This document shows positions 1-7,727 of a stretch of 20,161 nt of DNA, piece by piece. Position 1 is the first letter of the stretch. The number at the start of each line of letters is the position of its first letter. A model generated the notes under the pieces. That model was not told the DNA's origin. It saw nothing but the letters and a program-made list of their open reading frames with translations, and searched no databases. Made by a program: the position numbers and the translations under genes. Location: the NCBI GenBank assembly GCA_005879655.1, contig VBJK01000085.1, positions 1 to 20,161 on the forward strand, written 5' to 3'. The stretch comes from Chloroflexota bacterium (GTDB taxonomy: Bacteria; Chloroflexota; Ktedonobacteria; Ktedonobacterales; Ktedonobacteraceae).

Positions 1-1084
1 CATTCAGGATCAGGCTGCTAATAAAGCCAATTACTCCGCTATTCATGCCCCAGAATAACACATGATCAGCCCAAGGCCACAGCGAACGACCTCTCGCCGT
101 TGCCTCACGAATCAGGCCAAAGAGCGCATTGGTCATCACGCCAACGAAGACGCTGTGATCTAACGCAACCAGCAGATTGCCAGGAAAATTGCCATTGGGG
201 TAGAGGTTAATGATGGCACCGACATCCAGGTATGTGCCTAAGCCGGTCTCGAATAGAATGAAGAGCACACTTATAGCGAAGAAACGCGTACTGTTCTGAC
301 CTAGCCAGTTTAAATGTATTAGTCGCGGAGCCAGCCGTATCATATAGATGATTATAGCAGTTAAGTTAAAGAGCAAGTTCAAGCCGAACAATGGCGGCAG
401 ATTGAATAATAAAGCGATAATTAGGGTGATACCAGCTAGGAAAATTAGTGTAATTTGTATCAGACCGGCAAGCGGCAATTTATCCGTGCGAGGTATCAAG
501 CTTTGCTCGCTCAGTGCCATACCGATGAGGATCAAATATCCTGTCACCAAGATCGCTGGATGAACTGCAAATGCGGCAGCTGGCAATAATGCTGTATTGG
601 TGCGCTCTAATGAAACGGCCTGGACAGCTAGGATAGCGAGGTGAGGAATGCCCAGACGCAGTTTACCACTACGTGCAATGATCCAGCCGAAGAAGCCGAG
701 AAAGACTAGTAATGTTGGTATGCCAAAGACGGCACGGGCAATAAGGTTGCCGCTCAGAAACGCCAGAACGTATATAGGAAGAGTAACGGCAGCAACTATA
801 CTTAATACACGCAGGTACATACTCTTTGCTGGAATTGTTGTGTCTTCGCCAAAAAGATACAGTGCAATAGCAAAGACGCTCAACGTGATCCAGCCCAGCG
901 TCCCTGCATGAACATGCGTGAGTATAACTCGTTGGCTTAATTTTACCACTTGCTGACCATTCACAATGCCGATAACTACAGTCAGGACAAATACAATCAT
1001 TGCTGATAAGAGTAATAGATGAAGCTCCCAACGCCATGGGCTATCCTGAGTCTTCCAGGGATTAACAGGGGCTTGTTGGTCCAT
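1..1084 (-). CDS. Polytopic membrane protein, heme-copper-oxidase-like (partial)
   Basis: The frame is open from an ATG at 1084 to the window edge (361 codons, C-terminus missing). A strong ribosome site (AGGAGAGG, 1091-1098) sits six bases before the ATG. The product has about ten hydrophobic segments, the first near residues 23-41. The second opens with THVHAGTLGW (H57, H59), which resembles the His-bearing helices of cytochrome-oxidase subunit I-like and NnrS-like proteins. Two further histidines lie in membrane contexts: H310 in LDHSVFVGV and H341 in WADHVLFWG. They could be heme or metal ligands. The membrane location is well supported. The oxidase-like assignment rests on motif impression only, and a non-catalytic paralogue or an unrelated DUF family is possible. 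The gene is monocistronic as far as the window shows, with a palindrome behind its promoter region. Confidence 0.6.
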   Translation of the reverse strand, partial: MDQQAPVNPWKTQDSPWRWELHLLLLSAMIVFVLTVVIGIVNGQQVVKLSQRVILTHVHAGTLGWITLSVFAIALYLFGEDTTIPAKSMYLRVLSIVAAVTLPIYVLAFLSGNLIARAVFGIPTLLVFLGFFGWIIARSGKLRLGIPHLAILAVQAVSLERTNTALLPAAAFAVHPAILVTGYLILIGMALSEQSLIPRTDKLPLAGLIQITLIFLAGITLIIALLFNLPPLFGLNLLFNLTAIIIYMIRLAPRLIHLNWLGQNSTRFFAISVLFILFETGLGTYLDVGAIINLYPNGNFPGNLLVALDHSVFVGVMTNALFGLIREATARGRSLWPWADHVLFWGMNSGVIGFISSLILN

Positions 1085-1196
1085 GTTGTACCTCTCCTTA
1101 TGCTTCTTAGAAGAACAGTTTACGATTAATACGTCTGTATAGCAATGGGAGATCATTGGTGCACTGAGAAAAGATACCGTAAAGTTAGTAAGAGAA

Positions 1197-1297
1197 CGTA
1201 GCTGCGCAATTTATTGCGCTATGTACCAAATATCCGTAGCTGTGCATTGCGCAGCTACGGATATTTGGTACATAGCGCAATAAATTGCGCAGCTACG
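1197..1297. repeat. 101-nt near-perfect palindrome carrying the GCGCAATAAATTGCGC repeat
   Basis: Bases 1197-1246 are the reverse complement of 1248-1297 with a single mismatch (T1243/G1251) around centre base 1247. Each arm contains one full copy of the 16-nt core (1204-1219 and 1275-1290) flanked by CGTAGCT/AGCTACG, so this is two repeat units head to head plus a shared middle. It lies between the 3' end of the aldo/keto reductase and the start of the membrane protein gene. It could fold as a cruciform or as a hairpin at the end of the reductase transcript. Confidence 0.9.
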
Positions 1298-1321
1298 GGA
1301 CGTGCTACGGCTCTCCTCAGT

Positions 1322-2278
1322 CTAGACAGCAGTCTGGAAGAACTTCTCAATCTGTTCTAGTTCGCTCTCTTTCAGGCGAAACTCAGCGGCGGGCACAAGC
1401 TCCTCCACCTGTAGGGGGTTGCGGAAACCAACGATAGCGCCGGTGACAGCTGGATGACGCAGTGTCCAGGCAATAGCCACCACGCCAGCTGGTACGCCGT
1501 GTGGATAACCAATTTCGGTGAGCAAATTCGCCAATGCCAGGTTACGCGAGAGCTGTGGCTCCTGGAAATCGCGTGCTTGTTTGCGCCAGTCATCATCGGG
1601 TAGTTGTGCTATACGTTGCTTCGACATCATGCCGCTTAGCAGACCAGACTCCATGGGAGAGTAAACAATGACGCCGATGCCCTGCTGCTGACAAAATGGC
1701 AATATATCCCGCTCAGTATCGCGGTTCAGCAAGGAGTAGGGTGGTTGCGATGAAGCGATAGGGGCAATCCGCTGGATACGTCGCATCTGCTCTACAGAAA
1801 AGTTGGAGACGCCGATGGCGCGCACTTTACCTTCTTTTTGCAGTTCTGCTAATGTACGCCAGCCCTCTTCAATATAAGCGTCGGGATTGGGCCAATGTAT
1901 CTGGTACAGATCAATGACATCAACACCAAGCCGCTTCAGACTGGCCTCCACTTCGCGCCGGATCGAAGCTGGGTGCAGATTATTACTCACTTCCCCTTTA
2001 TCATTCCAGACTAACGAACATTTCGTGAAGATATAAGGCTTCTCCCTGCTCTCCTTGACTGCTTTCCCGACAACTTCTTCCGAATGTCCCATGCCGTAAA
2101 TAGCTGCCGTATCGATCCAGTTGATGCCAAGATCAATGGCGCGATGAATGGCTTGGATCGATGCTTGGTCGTCTTGTTCGCCCCAGGTCAATCTGCCCTT
2201 ATTCCCACCGATGGCCCAGGCTCCTACTCCGATAGGGGTAATGTGCATATCGGTCTTCCCCAATTGGCGTGTCTGCAT
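1322..2278 (-). CDS. Aldo/keto reductase
   Basis: The 318-residue protein is a complete TIM-barrel aldo/keto reductase, presumably a cytosolic NADPH-dependent oxidoreductase acting on aldehydes or ketones. The family tetrad is visible: D56 in INWIDTAAIYG, Y61, K86 in IFTKCS, and H128 in LYQIHWPNPD. The KVRAIGVSNFS motif after the barrel middle and IVGFRNPLQVEE near the C-terminus (cofactor pocket) also fit. Length matches the family (about 310-340). The start ATG is preceded by the purine-rich AAGGAAGGAAAAG about eight bases upstream. The substrate cannot be read from the sequence. The closest functional types are the IolS/YghZ-like dehydrogenases. The gene appears to be transcribed alone. 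Confidence 0.93.
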   Translation of the reverse strand: MQTRQLGKTDMHITPIGVGAWAIGGNKGRLTWGEQDDQASIQAIHRAIDLGINWIDTAAIYGMGHSEEVVGKAVKESREKPYIFTKCSLVWNDKGEVSNNLHPASIRREVEASLKRLGVDVIDLYQIHWPNPDAYIEEGWRTLAELQKEGKVRAIGVSNFSVEQMRRIQRIAPIASSQPPYSLLNRDTERDILPFCQQQGIGVIVYSPMESGLLSGMMSKQRIAQLPDDDWRKQARDFQEPQLSRNLALANLLTEIGYPHGVPAGVVAIAWTLRHPAVTGAIVGFRNPLQVEELVPAAEFRLKESELEQIEKFFQTAV

Positions 2279-2395
2279 AAGTATTCTTTTCCTTCCTTAT
2301 ATCTTTACTCTTTGCTATCTGTACTGCTACCAGTAATACGCCACACTTAGCAATTCCGTTACAGCATGACAGAACAATTAGCCCGCTCAAGGCAG

Positions 2396-3871
2396 TTAGC
2401 CGCCTAGGGCATCGAGCAGAAGATCACCTTCTTCGGGTGTGATGCGCCCCTCGGCGATCATACGCAAGACGGCCTCGCGCTCTTGTTCAAAGTTGTTTTG
2501 GCGTGTATTGGCGCGGGTGGCACGTTGACCCGTGCGGCGTGCTTGCTCCTCAGCTCGCCGACGCTGCATCTCAGCGAGGCGTTCGGCACGACGAGTCTGG
2601 GCTTTGGCGAGGCGTTCGGCACGACGAGTCTGGGCTTCTGCAAAACGTTGTGCATGGCTGACATGATCTTTCGTGTGACGCGTAAAATCTTTGCCAAAAG
2701 TGGTAATCGCATCATGAACAGCTGTATTGATATCACGTCCTAGTTCATTGCCCCACTGTGCCATCTCTTGTCCAAAGTCACGTCCCCACTGACTCATCTC
2801 TTTACCAAAATCTGTCCAATCGACGGTTTCCCATTTACCGCCGCTACTAGAGCTGCTACTGCGAGGGCTCTCTTTGCACCGTAAAGTTAGGTTACAGCCC
2901 ACCTGCAACTCTAACTTTGCTGAACCATCACCGTAGATCAGGTTGACGGTACTGCCATACGGTGAGCTAGCGGCAACCGAATCACCTCTCACAGAACCGC
3001 CTGCCGACGCTTGAATGGTCACATTGGGATGGTCAGGCAAGAGCACATGGGCATCTTTCCCGACTTGCAAACGGGTCGTCGTACCAGCTGGGAAGTCGGC
3101 CTGCAAGTAAAGATCAGCGCCGATCATGCCCCCTTGGATACTGCCATGAAATCCTTTAATGGTTGCATCTGAGCCAATATTGCCCAAGTGGAGCGTGCCA
3201 CCCACGCCCGTCAGCTTGATATCACTGCCGACGTTGCCAAGCCGGATATCGCCTTGCACGTTGCGCAGTTCGCAGTCACTACCAACATTGCCGACTTGCA
3301 CGTTGGTGCCCCCAACAACCTGTAGGTCACTAGCCACATTGCCAACCACTACCTCTGTGACTTCGGTAAGCATCATGTCTGAGCTAATGTGCTCGACCTC
3401 AATGCGCCCAATCGTGAAAAGCGTAACATCACCTTTCATGTCACCACGAATGCGCACAACGGGCGCACTCCTCACAGCCAGCTCGCCGTAGAGATCAGCC
3501 AGTGTCACCTCTGCACCAATCTCGTTGAGTGTGACATCACCTTTCACCTTGGTCAGCAGTAGCGTGCCATTGATATCTCTTACATCAATATCTCCATTCA
3601 CAGTACGTAATTCAATCTGCCTCACCTGCTCTATGTGTACGTCACCGTCTATCTTGCTGGCGATAATAATAGTTTCAAATGGCACCTGTAACTCTAGAGA
3701 ATCTTCACAGTCATTGATCAGCAGGACATCACCTTCCGGTTGCATGACCGCACTATTGCCGGATGAAACGACCTGCATGGTTTGCTGTTCCCAACCAGCA
3801 ATGCTTAGGTTGCCGTGTACATCGTTTATGAGAACACGCTGGACTGTTCCCGCAGGAAATATTTGTTGCAT
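2396..3871 (-). CDS. DUF4097 beta-ladder protein with basic coiled-coil and SHOCT-like tail
   Basis: This 491-residue protein has three parts. Residues 1-330 form a DUF4097 (putative adhesin) beta-ladder. The heptamer VGNVASD/VGNVGSD/LGNVGSD/LGNIGSD recurs at 176, 193, 211 and 229, a 17-18 residue period, with a degenerate fifth copy (GGMIGAD) near 247. A Ser-rich linker (338-343) leads to an aromatic/Gly region with repeated QWG (361-363, 372-374), then an Arg/Glu coiled coil with an 11-residue repeat (TRRAERLAKAQ, about 407-450). The last 25 residues (AVLRMIAEGRITPEEGDLLLDALGG) form a SHOCT-like helical hairpin. No signal peptide or membrane segment is seen, so it is probably cytoplasmic. 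It starts 31 bases after the DUF2089 gene with its own site (AAGGTG) and is very likely cotranscribed. Function is unknown; family members in Firmicutes link to envelope-stress operons. Confidence 0.85.
   Translation of the reverse strand: MQQIFPAGTVQRVLINDVHGNLSIAGWEQQTMQVVSSGNSAVMQPEGDVLLINDCEDSLELQVPFETIIIASKIDGDVHIEQVRQIELRTVNGDIDVRDINGTLLLTKVKGDVTLNEIGAEVTLADLYGELAVRSAPVVRIRGDMKGDVTLFTIGRIEVEHISSDMMLTEVTEVVVGNVASDLQVVGGTNVQVGNVGSDCELRNVQGDIRLGNVGSDIKLTGVGGTLHLGNIGSDATIKGFHGSIQGGMIGADLYLQADFPAGTTTRLQVGKDAHVLLPDHPNVTIQASAGGSVRGDSVAASSPYGSTVNLIYGDGSAKLELQVGCNLTLRCKESPRSSSSSSGGKWETVDWTDFGKEMSQWGRDFGQEMAQWGNELGRDINTAVHDAITTFGKDFTRHTKDHVSHAQRFAEAQTRRAERLAKAQTRRAERLAEMQRRRAEEQARRTGQRATRANTRQNNFEQEREAVLRMIAEGRITPEEGDLLLDALGG
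2574..2639. repeat. 33-nt coding tandem repeat, two copies
   Basis: The units 2574-2606 and 2607-2639 match at about 31 of 33 positions. They encode two successive 11-residue coiled-coil repeats in the DUF4097 protein. A weaker third copy can be followed in the protein (ERLAEMQRRRA). The near-identity at DNA level suggests recent slippage expansion. Confidence 0.85.
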
Positions 3872-3902
3872 CTATTACACCTTTCTTGTGATTATGACAT
3901 GC

Positions 3903-4262
3903 TTAACCTTTCAGGAGCTGCATGGCCTCCTCGACGCTGATCTCTTTGGCAGCTAGTCGATCAAGGATAGCGCGACGATCAACACGGCCATTACTCTCTG
4001 GAGTGCCGCCCAGTGCTGTGACGATCTCATCCAGCCGGTTGCGCGCAGTATTGTAAGCGATGTTCATTTCCATCGCTAGACGCTGTACGTTGCCGCGATA
4101 CTTTACCAGCATTTCTACAAAATCAAGCTGTTCATGTGTCAGGCGACCAATCCAACCCAAGCTAAAGCTCCCCTCGATCACAATGCCGCTTTCCGGGCAT
4201 TCAAGGCGCGTGACGATCATTTCTCCCCCACTTACCGGGTCTCTTGTAATCAATGGATACAT
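3903..4262 (-). CDS. DUF2089 family helix-turn-helix protein
   Basis: I chose the ATG at 4262 (119 aa) over an in-frame start at 4322. MYPLITRDPVSGGEM is how this family begins, and AGGGAG (4273-4278) sits ten bases upstream. Residues 1-36 are the conserved DUF2089 N-terminus, with LECPESGIVIEGSFSLGW. Residues 42-84 (LTHEQLDFVEMLV through YNTARNRLDEIVTALG) are the predicted helix-turn-helix. Residues 97-119 (RAILDRLAAKEISVEEAMQLL) form a SHOCT-like hairpin that resembles the tail of the DUF4097 protein encoded 31 bases downstream. It probably acts as a small DNA-binding regulator and is a candidate controller of its own operon. Only one Cys (C22) is present, so the zinc ribbon of longer family members is absent. 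Confidence 0.87.
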   Translation of the reverse strand: MYPLITRDPVSGGEMIVTRLECPESGIVIEGSFSLGWIGRLTHEQLDFVEMLVKYRGNVQRLAMEMNIAYNTARNRLDEIVTALGGTPESNGRVDRRAILDRLAAKEISVEEAMQLLKG

Positions 4263-4339
4263 TCCGTTATATCTCCCTGAAGATTTTATGCCAGCGTATG
4301 CCATTCCAAAAACCATGGTCATTTCAACAATGTCGTTAT

Positions 4340-4363
4340 TTATTACTAACTGTATGGTAATAA
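4340..4363. promoter_or_regulatory. TTATTAC/GTAATAA dyad in front of the DUF2089 gene
   Basis: A perfect 7-bp dyad (4340-4346 and 4357-4363, 10-nt spacer) lies 78-101 bases upstream of the DUF2089 start. The right half, TGGTAATAAT, recurs at 4417-4426. The surroundings are very AT-rich, as expected for a promoter. Operator function, perhaps for autoregulation, is inferred from position only. Confidence 0.35.
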
Positions 4364-4447
4364 TAACATGAGCAAATAAATTTTGTCAAGATAGATGGTA
4401 AATTAGATCAGCTCGTTGGTAATAATTTATTTTTTTGAGACATTTGA

Positions 4448-4500
4448 ATGGCCTGGATACCAAGTGTCGCTCCGCTTATCGCGTCCGGTATCCAGGCCAT
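4448..4500. terminator. Long hairpin downstream of the lipoprotein peptidase gene
   Basis: ATGGCCTGGATACC (4448-4461) is fully complementary to GGTATCCAGGCCAT (4487-4500): a 14-bp GC-rich stem with a 25-nt loop, 37 bases beyond the peptidase stop codon. No U tract follows on either strand, so it could be an mRNA-stabilising 3' hairpin or a small mobile palindrome rather than an intrinsic terminator. Confidence 0.5.
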
Positions 4501-4536
4501 GCTTGAGCAGATTACAGAGATGTCAGGGCCACGCTT

Positions 4537-6336
4537 TTATGCATTCTTGTACAGAATATTGAAGAAGCTAGGCAGATTCGGCGTGCCTAATCCGGTAGAG
4601 TAGTCCCAGCCCTGATTAGCCGCATAGTAGAGGTTATTGCCATGAGTGACATCATAATAAGGATTATTATTATCGTGCTGGTTCGCCACCGCATAGAAGA
4701 GGCTTGGTCCGTAGAAGTAGACACCTTTTTTCGCAATCAGTCCCTGATTCATCAGTATCATACCAGAGGCCCAGATGGGAGCTGCTGCGCTAGTCCCGCC
4801 AACGGGTATCCAGCGTCCCTGATAATAGACTGCAAGATCATAAGCAACCGCTGAGATGTCTGGCAACTGACGTGCACCATTGGAGTATTTGTTGGTTACG
4901 CCATCACCTTCCTGCCATTTGGGACGCTGCATGAATGCCTCACTGAGACCTCCACCACTGCCCCACTGGTTATGGCACTTGCTCAGATCCGTGCCATCCG
5001 ACCAGACAGTTTCATTCGCACGGTCGCCATTATTATTGACGGATAAGATGGTACCACCAACAGAGACCGCAAAGGGGTCGCTAGCCGGGAAGCTTACTGA
5101 GAGATCTTTGTAGACATGGCTGGTGTAGGCACCGCAATCACCGCTAGAAATAAAAACGGTCATGTGCTCAACCTGGGTTAACACGCTCAGGCTTTGATCA
5201 ATAGCCTTGAGGTTGCCCGGCGTCATATATTTTTCCGCCATACCCAGGCTGATACTCACGACGCCCGCAGAGTCTTTGTTATCCGCATTGTCTTCAATAA
5301 TCTGCTGCAATGCATCATTGACCTGCGTCCATACATCCTCGAAGGTCTGAGCACGGCTAATATCCGTTTGATAGACAATAATGTGAGAGGCGGGCGCTAG
5401 GCCAGCGATCATATCCAGGTCTAAGGTAGCTTCACCACCAGGGGCTGGTGATGTATCACTATCGATGTTCTTGGATTCTAGCTTGCCTGTGAAACCAACA
5501 CACTGGAAGTAGTTGCTGATATCGTTGGGATCAAAGCCGTCGATTTCAACCAGATTGATAGTCATGTTTTCGCCGTGCCAGCCTTGCTTTGCGAGCTGAT
5601 CATAGCCATATGCATGGGCTACTTGACTTGGAAGGATTGTATTAGGGCCAGCTTGGCAATCAGCGTTAGCCCGTTTAGGGGCTAACGGCTGAGTAGGAAG
5701 CGCTAGATGTTGTGGAGCTAGGCTATAATTATCCAGTCCAGTCACCGCCAGAATCTGATCGGCGATCGACTTGGGCAGCATCGGAGGCTTAGTCGGGTCG
5801 GGTGTGTAGAAAGTACGGTCATCGAGTTTGTGTATGACAAAGCGGGTCTGCAACAGGTGCGCGAAGGAACCAGCTTTGGCGTCAATGGTAATATTCGTGC
5901 GCAACTTGCCCATTTTTACTGTAGCATTTTCGATGCCGAAGAACGTTTTGATTTTTTGATAGGTCTCATCGCTGATACCCAGCTGATTAGCAACGGTACC
6001 GGCATCTTGTTTCTCGCCTGGTGTGGTCTTCCCCTGTTTGCCAAGCTTGTCGAGGACGGCCTGGTTGGTTTTAAAGGTGACACCAACATGGAGTATCTGA
6101 GTGTCTGGTATAGTGCCAGTCATCGGCGCATCCAGTGCCGTCTTCGGTATCCCTAGATCCAGCGGCGTCATAGGACCTAATGCCGCGCCCAGGGCTGAGG
6201 TTGGCGTGGGCGTGGGTTTTGCTGTATTATCTGAGCCAGCGCCGCAACCTGCTAGTAATACAAGGATGAGGGCCAGATAGGAAAGACTTAGCCACCCCTT
6301 GTAATGTGAATAAGAGGACTTTTGTTTAAGAGACAT
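4537..6336 (-). CDS. S53 (sedolisin/kumamolisin) peptidase, lipoprotein
   Basis: The 599-residue protein is a secreted serine-carboxyl peptidase of family S53, usually active at acid pH. The N-terminus is a lipoprotein signal with lipobox L28-A29-G30-C31, so the mature enzyme should be lipid-anchored outside the membrane. A short Pro-Thr linker (41-47) follows. Residues about 75-205 are the pro-domain that is normally cleaved on activation. The catalytic residues are E302 and D306 (GGEATLDLD), the oxyanion Asp D400 (SSGDCGAY) and nucleophile S516 (GGTSAAAP). The C-terminal calcium site begins at D562 (YYDVTHGNNLYY), with GWDYSTGLGTP after it. The ribosome site GGAGG lies seven bases upstream of the ATG. 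A second S53 gene lies about 2 kb away. All active-site residues are intact. Substrate specificity cannot be read. Confidence 0.95.
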   Translation of the reverse strand: MSLKQKSSYSHYKGWLSLSYLALILVLLAGCGAGSDNTAKPTPTPTSALGAALGPMTPLDLGIPKTALDAPMTGTIPDTQILHVGVTFKTNQAVLDKLGKQGKTTPGEKQDAGTVANQLGISDETYQKIKTFFGIENATVKMGKLRTNITIDAKAGSFAHLLQTRFVIHKLDDRTFYTPDPTKPPMLPKSIADQILAVTGLDNYSLAPQHLALPTQPLAPKRANADCQAGPNTILPSQVAHAYGYDQLAKQGWHGENMTINLVEIDGFDPNDISNYFQCVGFTGKLESKNIDSDTSPAPGGEATLDLDMIAGLAPASHIIVYQTDISRAQTFEDVWTQVNDALQQIIEDNADNKDSAGVVSISLGMAEKYMTPGNLKAIDQSLSVLTQVEHMTVFISSGDCGAYTSHVYKDLSVSFPASDPFAVSVGGTILSVNNNGDRANETVWSDGTDLSKCHNQWGSGGGLSEAFMQRPKWQEGDGVTNKYSNGARQLPDISAVAYDLAVYYQGRWIPVGGTSAAAPIWASGMILMNQGLIAKKGVYFYGPSLFYAVANQHDNNNPYYDVTHGNNLYYAANQGWDYSTGLGTPNLPSFFNILYKNA

Positions 6337-6505
6337 GTATAACCTCCAGGTGAATAAGATTGGTAGGGGAGAGGTCTTTCTGAGAAAGAACGGCTAGCTC
6401 TCTTTCATGTCAGTTTTCCTTCCGTTTCCAATCATTCTCAATGAATGTTATAGCATAGTTCAGCTCATTTGTCTGTCAGTTATTTCACAACGCTCTCCAT
6501 CTTTG

Positions 6506-6652
6506 TGGAGAAAAGGGTTTTTGCGAGGACACCTCGCGCTCCGGCAGGGATAGCTACCCCTGCACCCCGCTTTATGGTATGGAGAAAAGGGTTTTGCGAG
6601 GGCACCTCGCGCTCCGGCAGGGATGGCTGCCGCTGCACCCCGCTTTATAGTA
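6506..6652. repeat. 74-nt tandem repeat, two copies, intergenic
   Basis: Unit 1 (6506-6579) and unit 2 (6580-6652) are about 90% identical. Each contains a GCGAGG/CCTCGC hairpin followed by a GCAGGG-type stem and ends in CCCCGCTTTAT. The second copy overlaps the last codons of the metallo-hydrolase gene, which ends at 6645. With the rest of the 308-nt gap (6337-6644), it separates that gene from the peptidase gene. The stretch 6340-6505 otherwise holds only the AT-rich presumed peptidase promoter. Confidence 0.88.
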
Positions 6653-7376
6653 TAAATGATTGTAGATCTTGTCCTACACTAATTGCTCCTGTGTAGCCTC
6701 TTTGTACGGCTTGGGCCTGTAGCTGTGTAGCGTTAAGTTCACGGTACAGGTGGGAACAGATAATATGTCTGACCTGTGAAGCGACGGCTAGCTCAACTAT
6801 CTCCTCATCGCTGATATGCCCGGCATCAATAATTGCCAGCTCTACATCTTGCAAACATGCGATCTCCTGTTCGTGAAAATAAGAGTCGCCGGTCAGGGCA
6901 TAGCGCTTACCATTGTAGGTGAAGCACAGACCATGATTGCCAGCGGGCGGTAACGAGACCGCTTCGCAATGGTGCTCGGCGATGAGGTAGTCACCAGCGC
7001 TAAGCTCGTGTACAAGCAGTTCATAATGTGGTTGACAAAAATCCCTGGCGCTAAACAGCTCCATGAGACCGTCAAGCAAGCGTTGCACACCTGGCGGGCC
7101 ATAAATATGCAGATCAGTAGTACGAGGATCACGGCGGGACCAGGCTCCTGCTTGTAGAATGGGGATCAGGTCCGAAACGTGATCGGGGTGAAAATGTGAA
7201 AGCACAATATGTTGCAACTGGTCATGGCGTACACCCACTTCTAATAAACGCTGTACAACGCCATGTCCGCAATCAAAAAGGATATAGGTGCCATCCAGTT
7301 CCAGGAGTACACTAGATGCTCTGCGCCCAAATTCAATCTGACACGTGCCTGTACCTAGAAGCGTTAAACTGCTCAT
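6645..7376 (-). CDS. Metallo-beta-lactamase-fold hydrolase, RNase Z-like
   Basis: The preferred start is the ATG at 7376 (243 aa). GGAG lies nine bases upstream and the fold begins at once with SLTLLGTGT. The in-frame ATG at 7415 has no ribosome site and overlaps a palindrome. The zinc motif is H61-F-H63-P-D65-H66. Further ligand candidates are H148 (PAGNHG), D164 (ALTGDS) and H209 (IICSHLY). The layout matches RNase Z/arylsulfatase-like enzymes of the MBL superfamily. The protein is shorter than typical tRNase Z (about 300 aa), and I see no convincing flexible arm, so a tRNA 3'-processing role is uncertain. It could equally be a phosphodiesterase. It is cytosolic, with no signal peptide. The last codons come from the repeat unit at 6580-6652. 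Confidence 0.88.
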   Translation of the reverse strand: MSSLTLLGTGTCQIEFGRRASSVLLELDGTYILFDCGHGVVQRLLEVGVRHDQLQHIVLSHFHPDHVSDLIPILQAGAWSRRDPRTTDLHIYGPPGVQRLLDGLMELFSARDFCQPHYELLVHELSAGDYLIAEHHCEAVSLPPAGNHGLCFTYNGKRYALTGDSYFHEQEIACLQDVELAIIDAGHISDEEIVELAVASQVRHIICSHLYRELNATQLQAQAVQRGYTGAISVGQDLQSFIL

Positions 7377-7400
7377 ATTGCTATGCTCCAGTCTATATCT

Positions 7401-7419
7401 TACTATGTATGACATAGTA
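7401..7419. promoter_or_regulatory. Perfect dyad TACTATGT-ATG-ACATAGTA
   Basis: An 8-bp perfect inverted repeat with a 3-nt centre lies 25-43 bases upstream of the metallo-hydrolase start, where a repressor would block transcription. The ATGT/ACAT half-sites are of the kind bound by PadR-like or GntR-like dimers. The regulator is unknown. The remainder of the 351-nt gap to the acetyltransferase start (7420-7710) shows no gene or clear structure. Confidence 0.5.
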
Positions 7420-7727
7420 CGAAAAAAGTTACATAAAATGGCGTCAAAACACTACGTTCTATACCTACGCAAACTGCCCGCAACGATGTACACTGAAGCC
7501 TGGAGGAATAGCCTCAAACTGGTTCAATGTGGAGCTTGATTATTCTTGTGTTCCATATCGTGATTCCTCTACTTAAAGAGTGGACAGTCTTATTGGCAAC
7601 TGCGCGCTGGCGTAGCCCCATCATTGTAAGCGAGGGGACCTCTCTGATGTTACCACCAGGCTAGGTTTTGTCGCCACACAAGTGAGTTAACGTCCAGGAC
7701 TAGACATCCGTGAGAGGAGAAATTAAG

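Noticed and set aside
648..1037. Short frames on both strands over the membrane protein
   Set aside because: The minus frame running from 1084 to the window edge is a coherent polytopic membrane protein with a strong ribosome site, so the others are shadows.
3159..3956. Two plus-strand open frames (110 and 143 codons) opposite the DUF4097 gene
   Set aside because: Their Ser/Thr/Pro-rich composition is the antisense shadow of the Gly/Asp/Val repeat gene, and they show no family signature or ribosome site.
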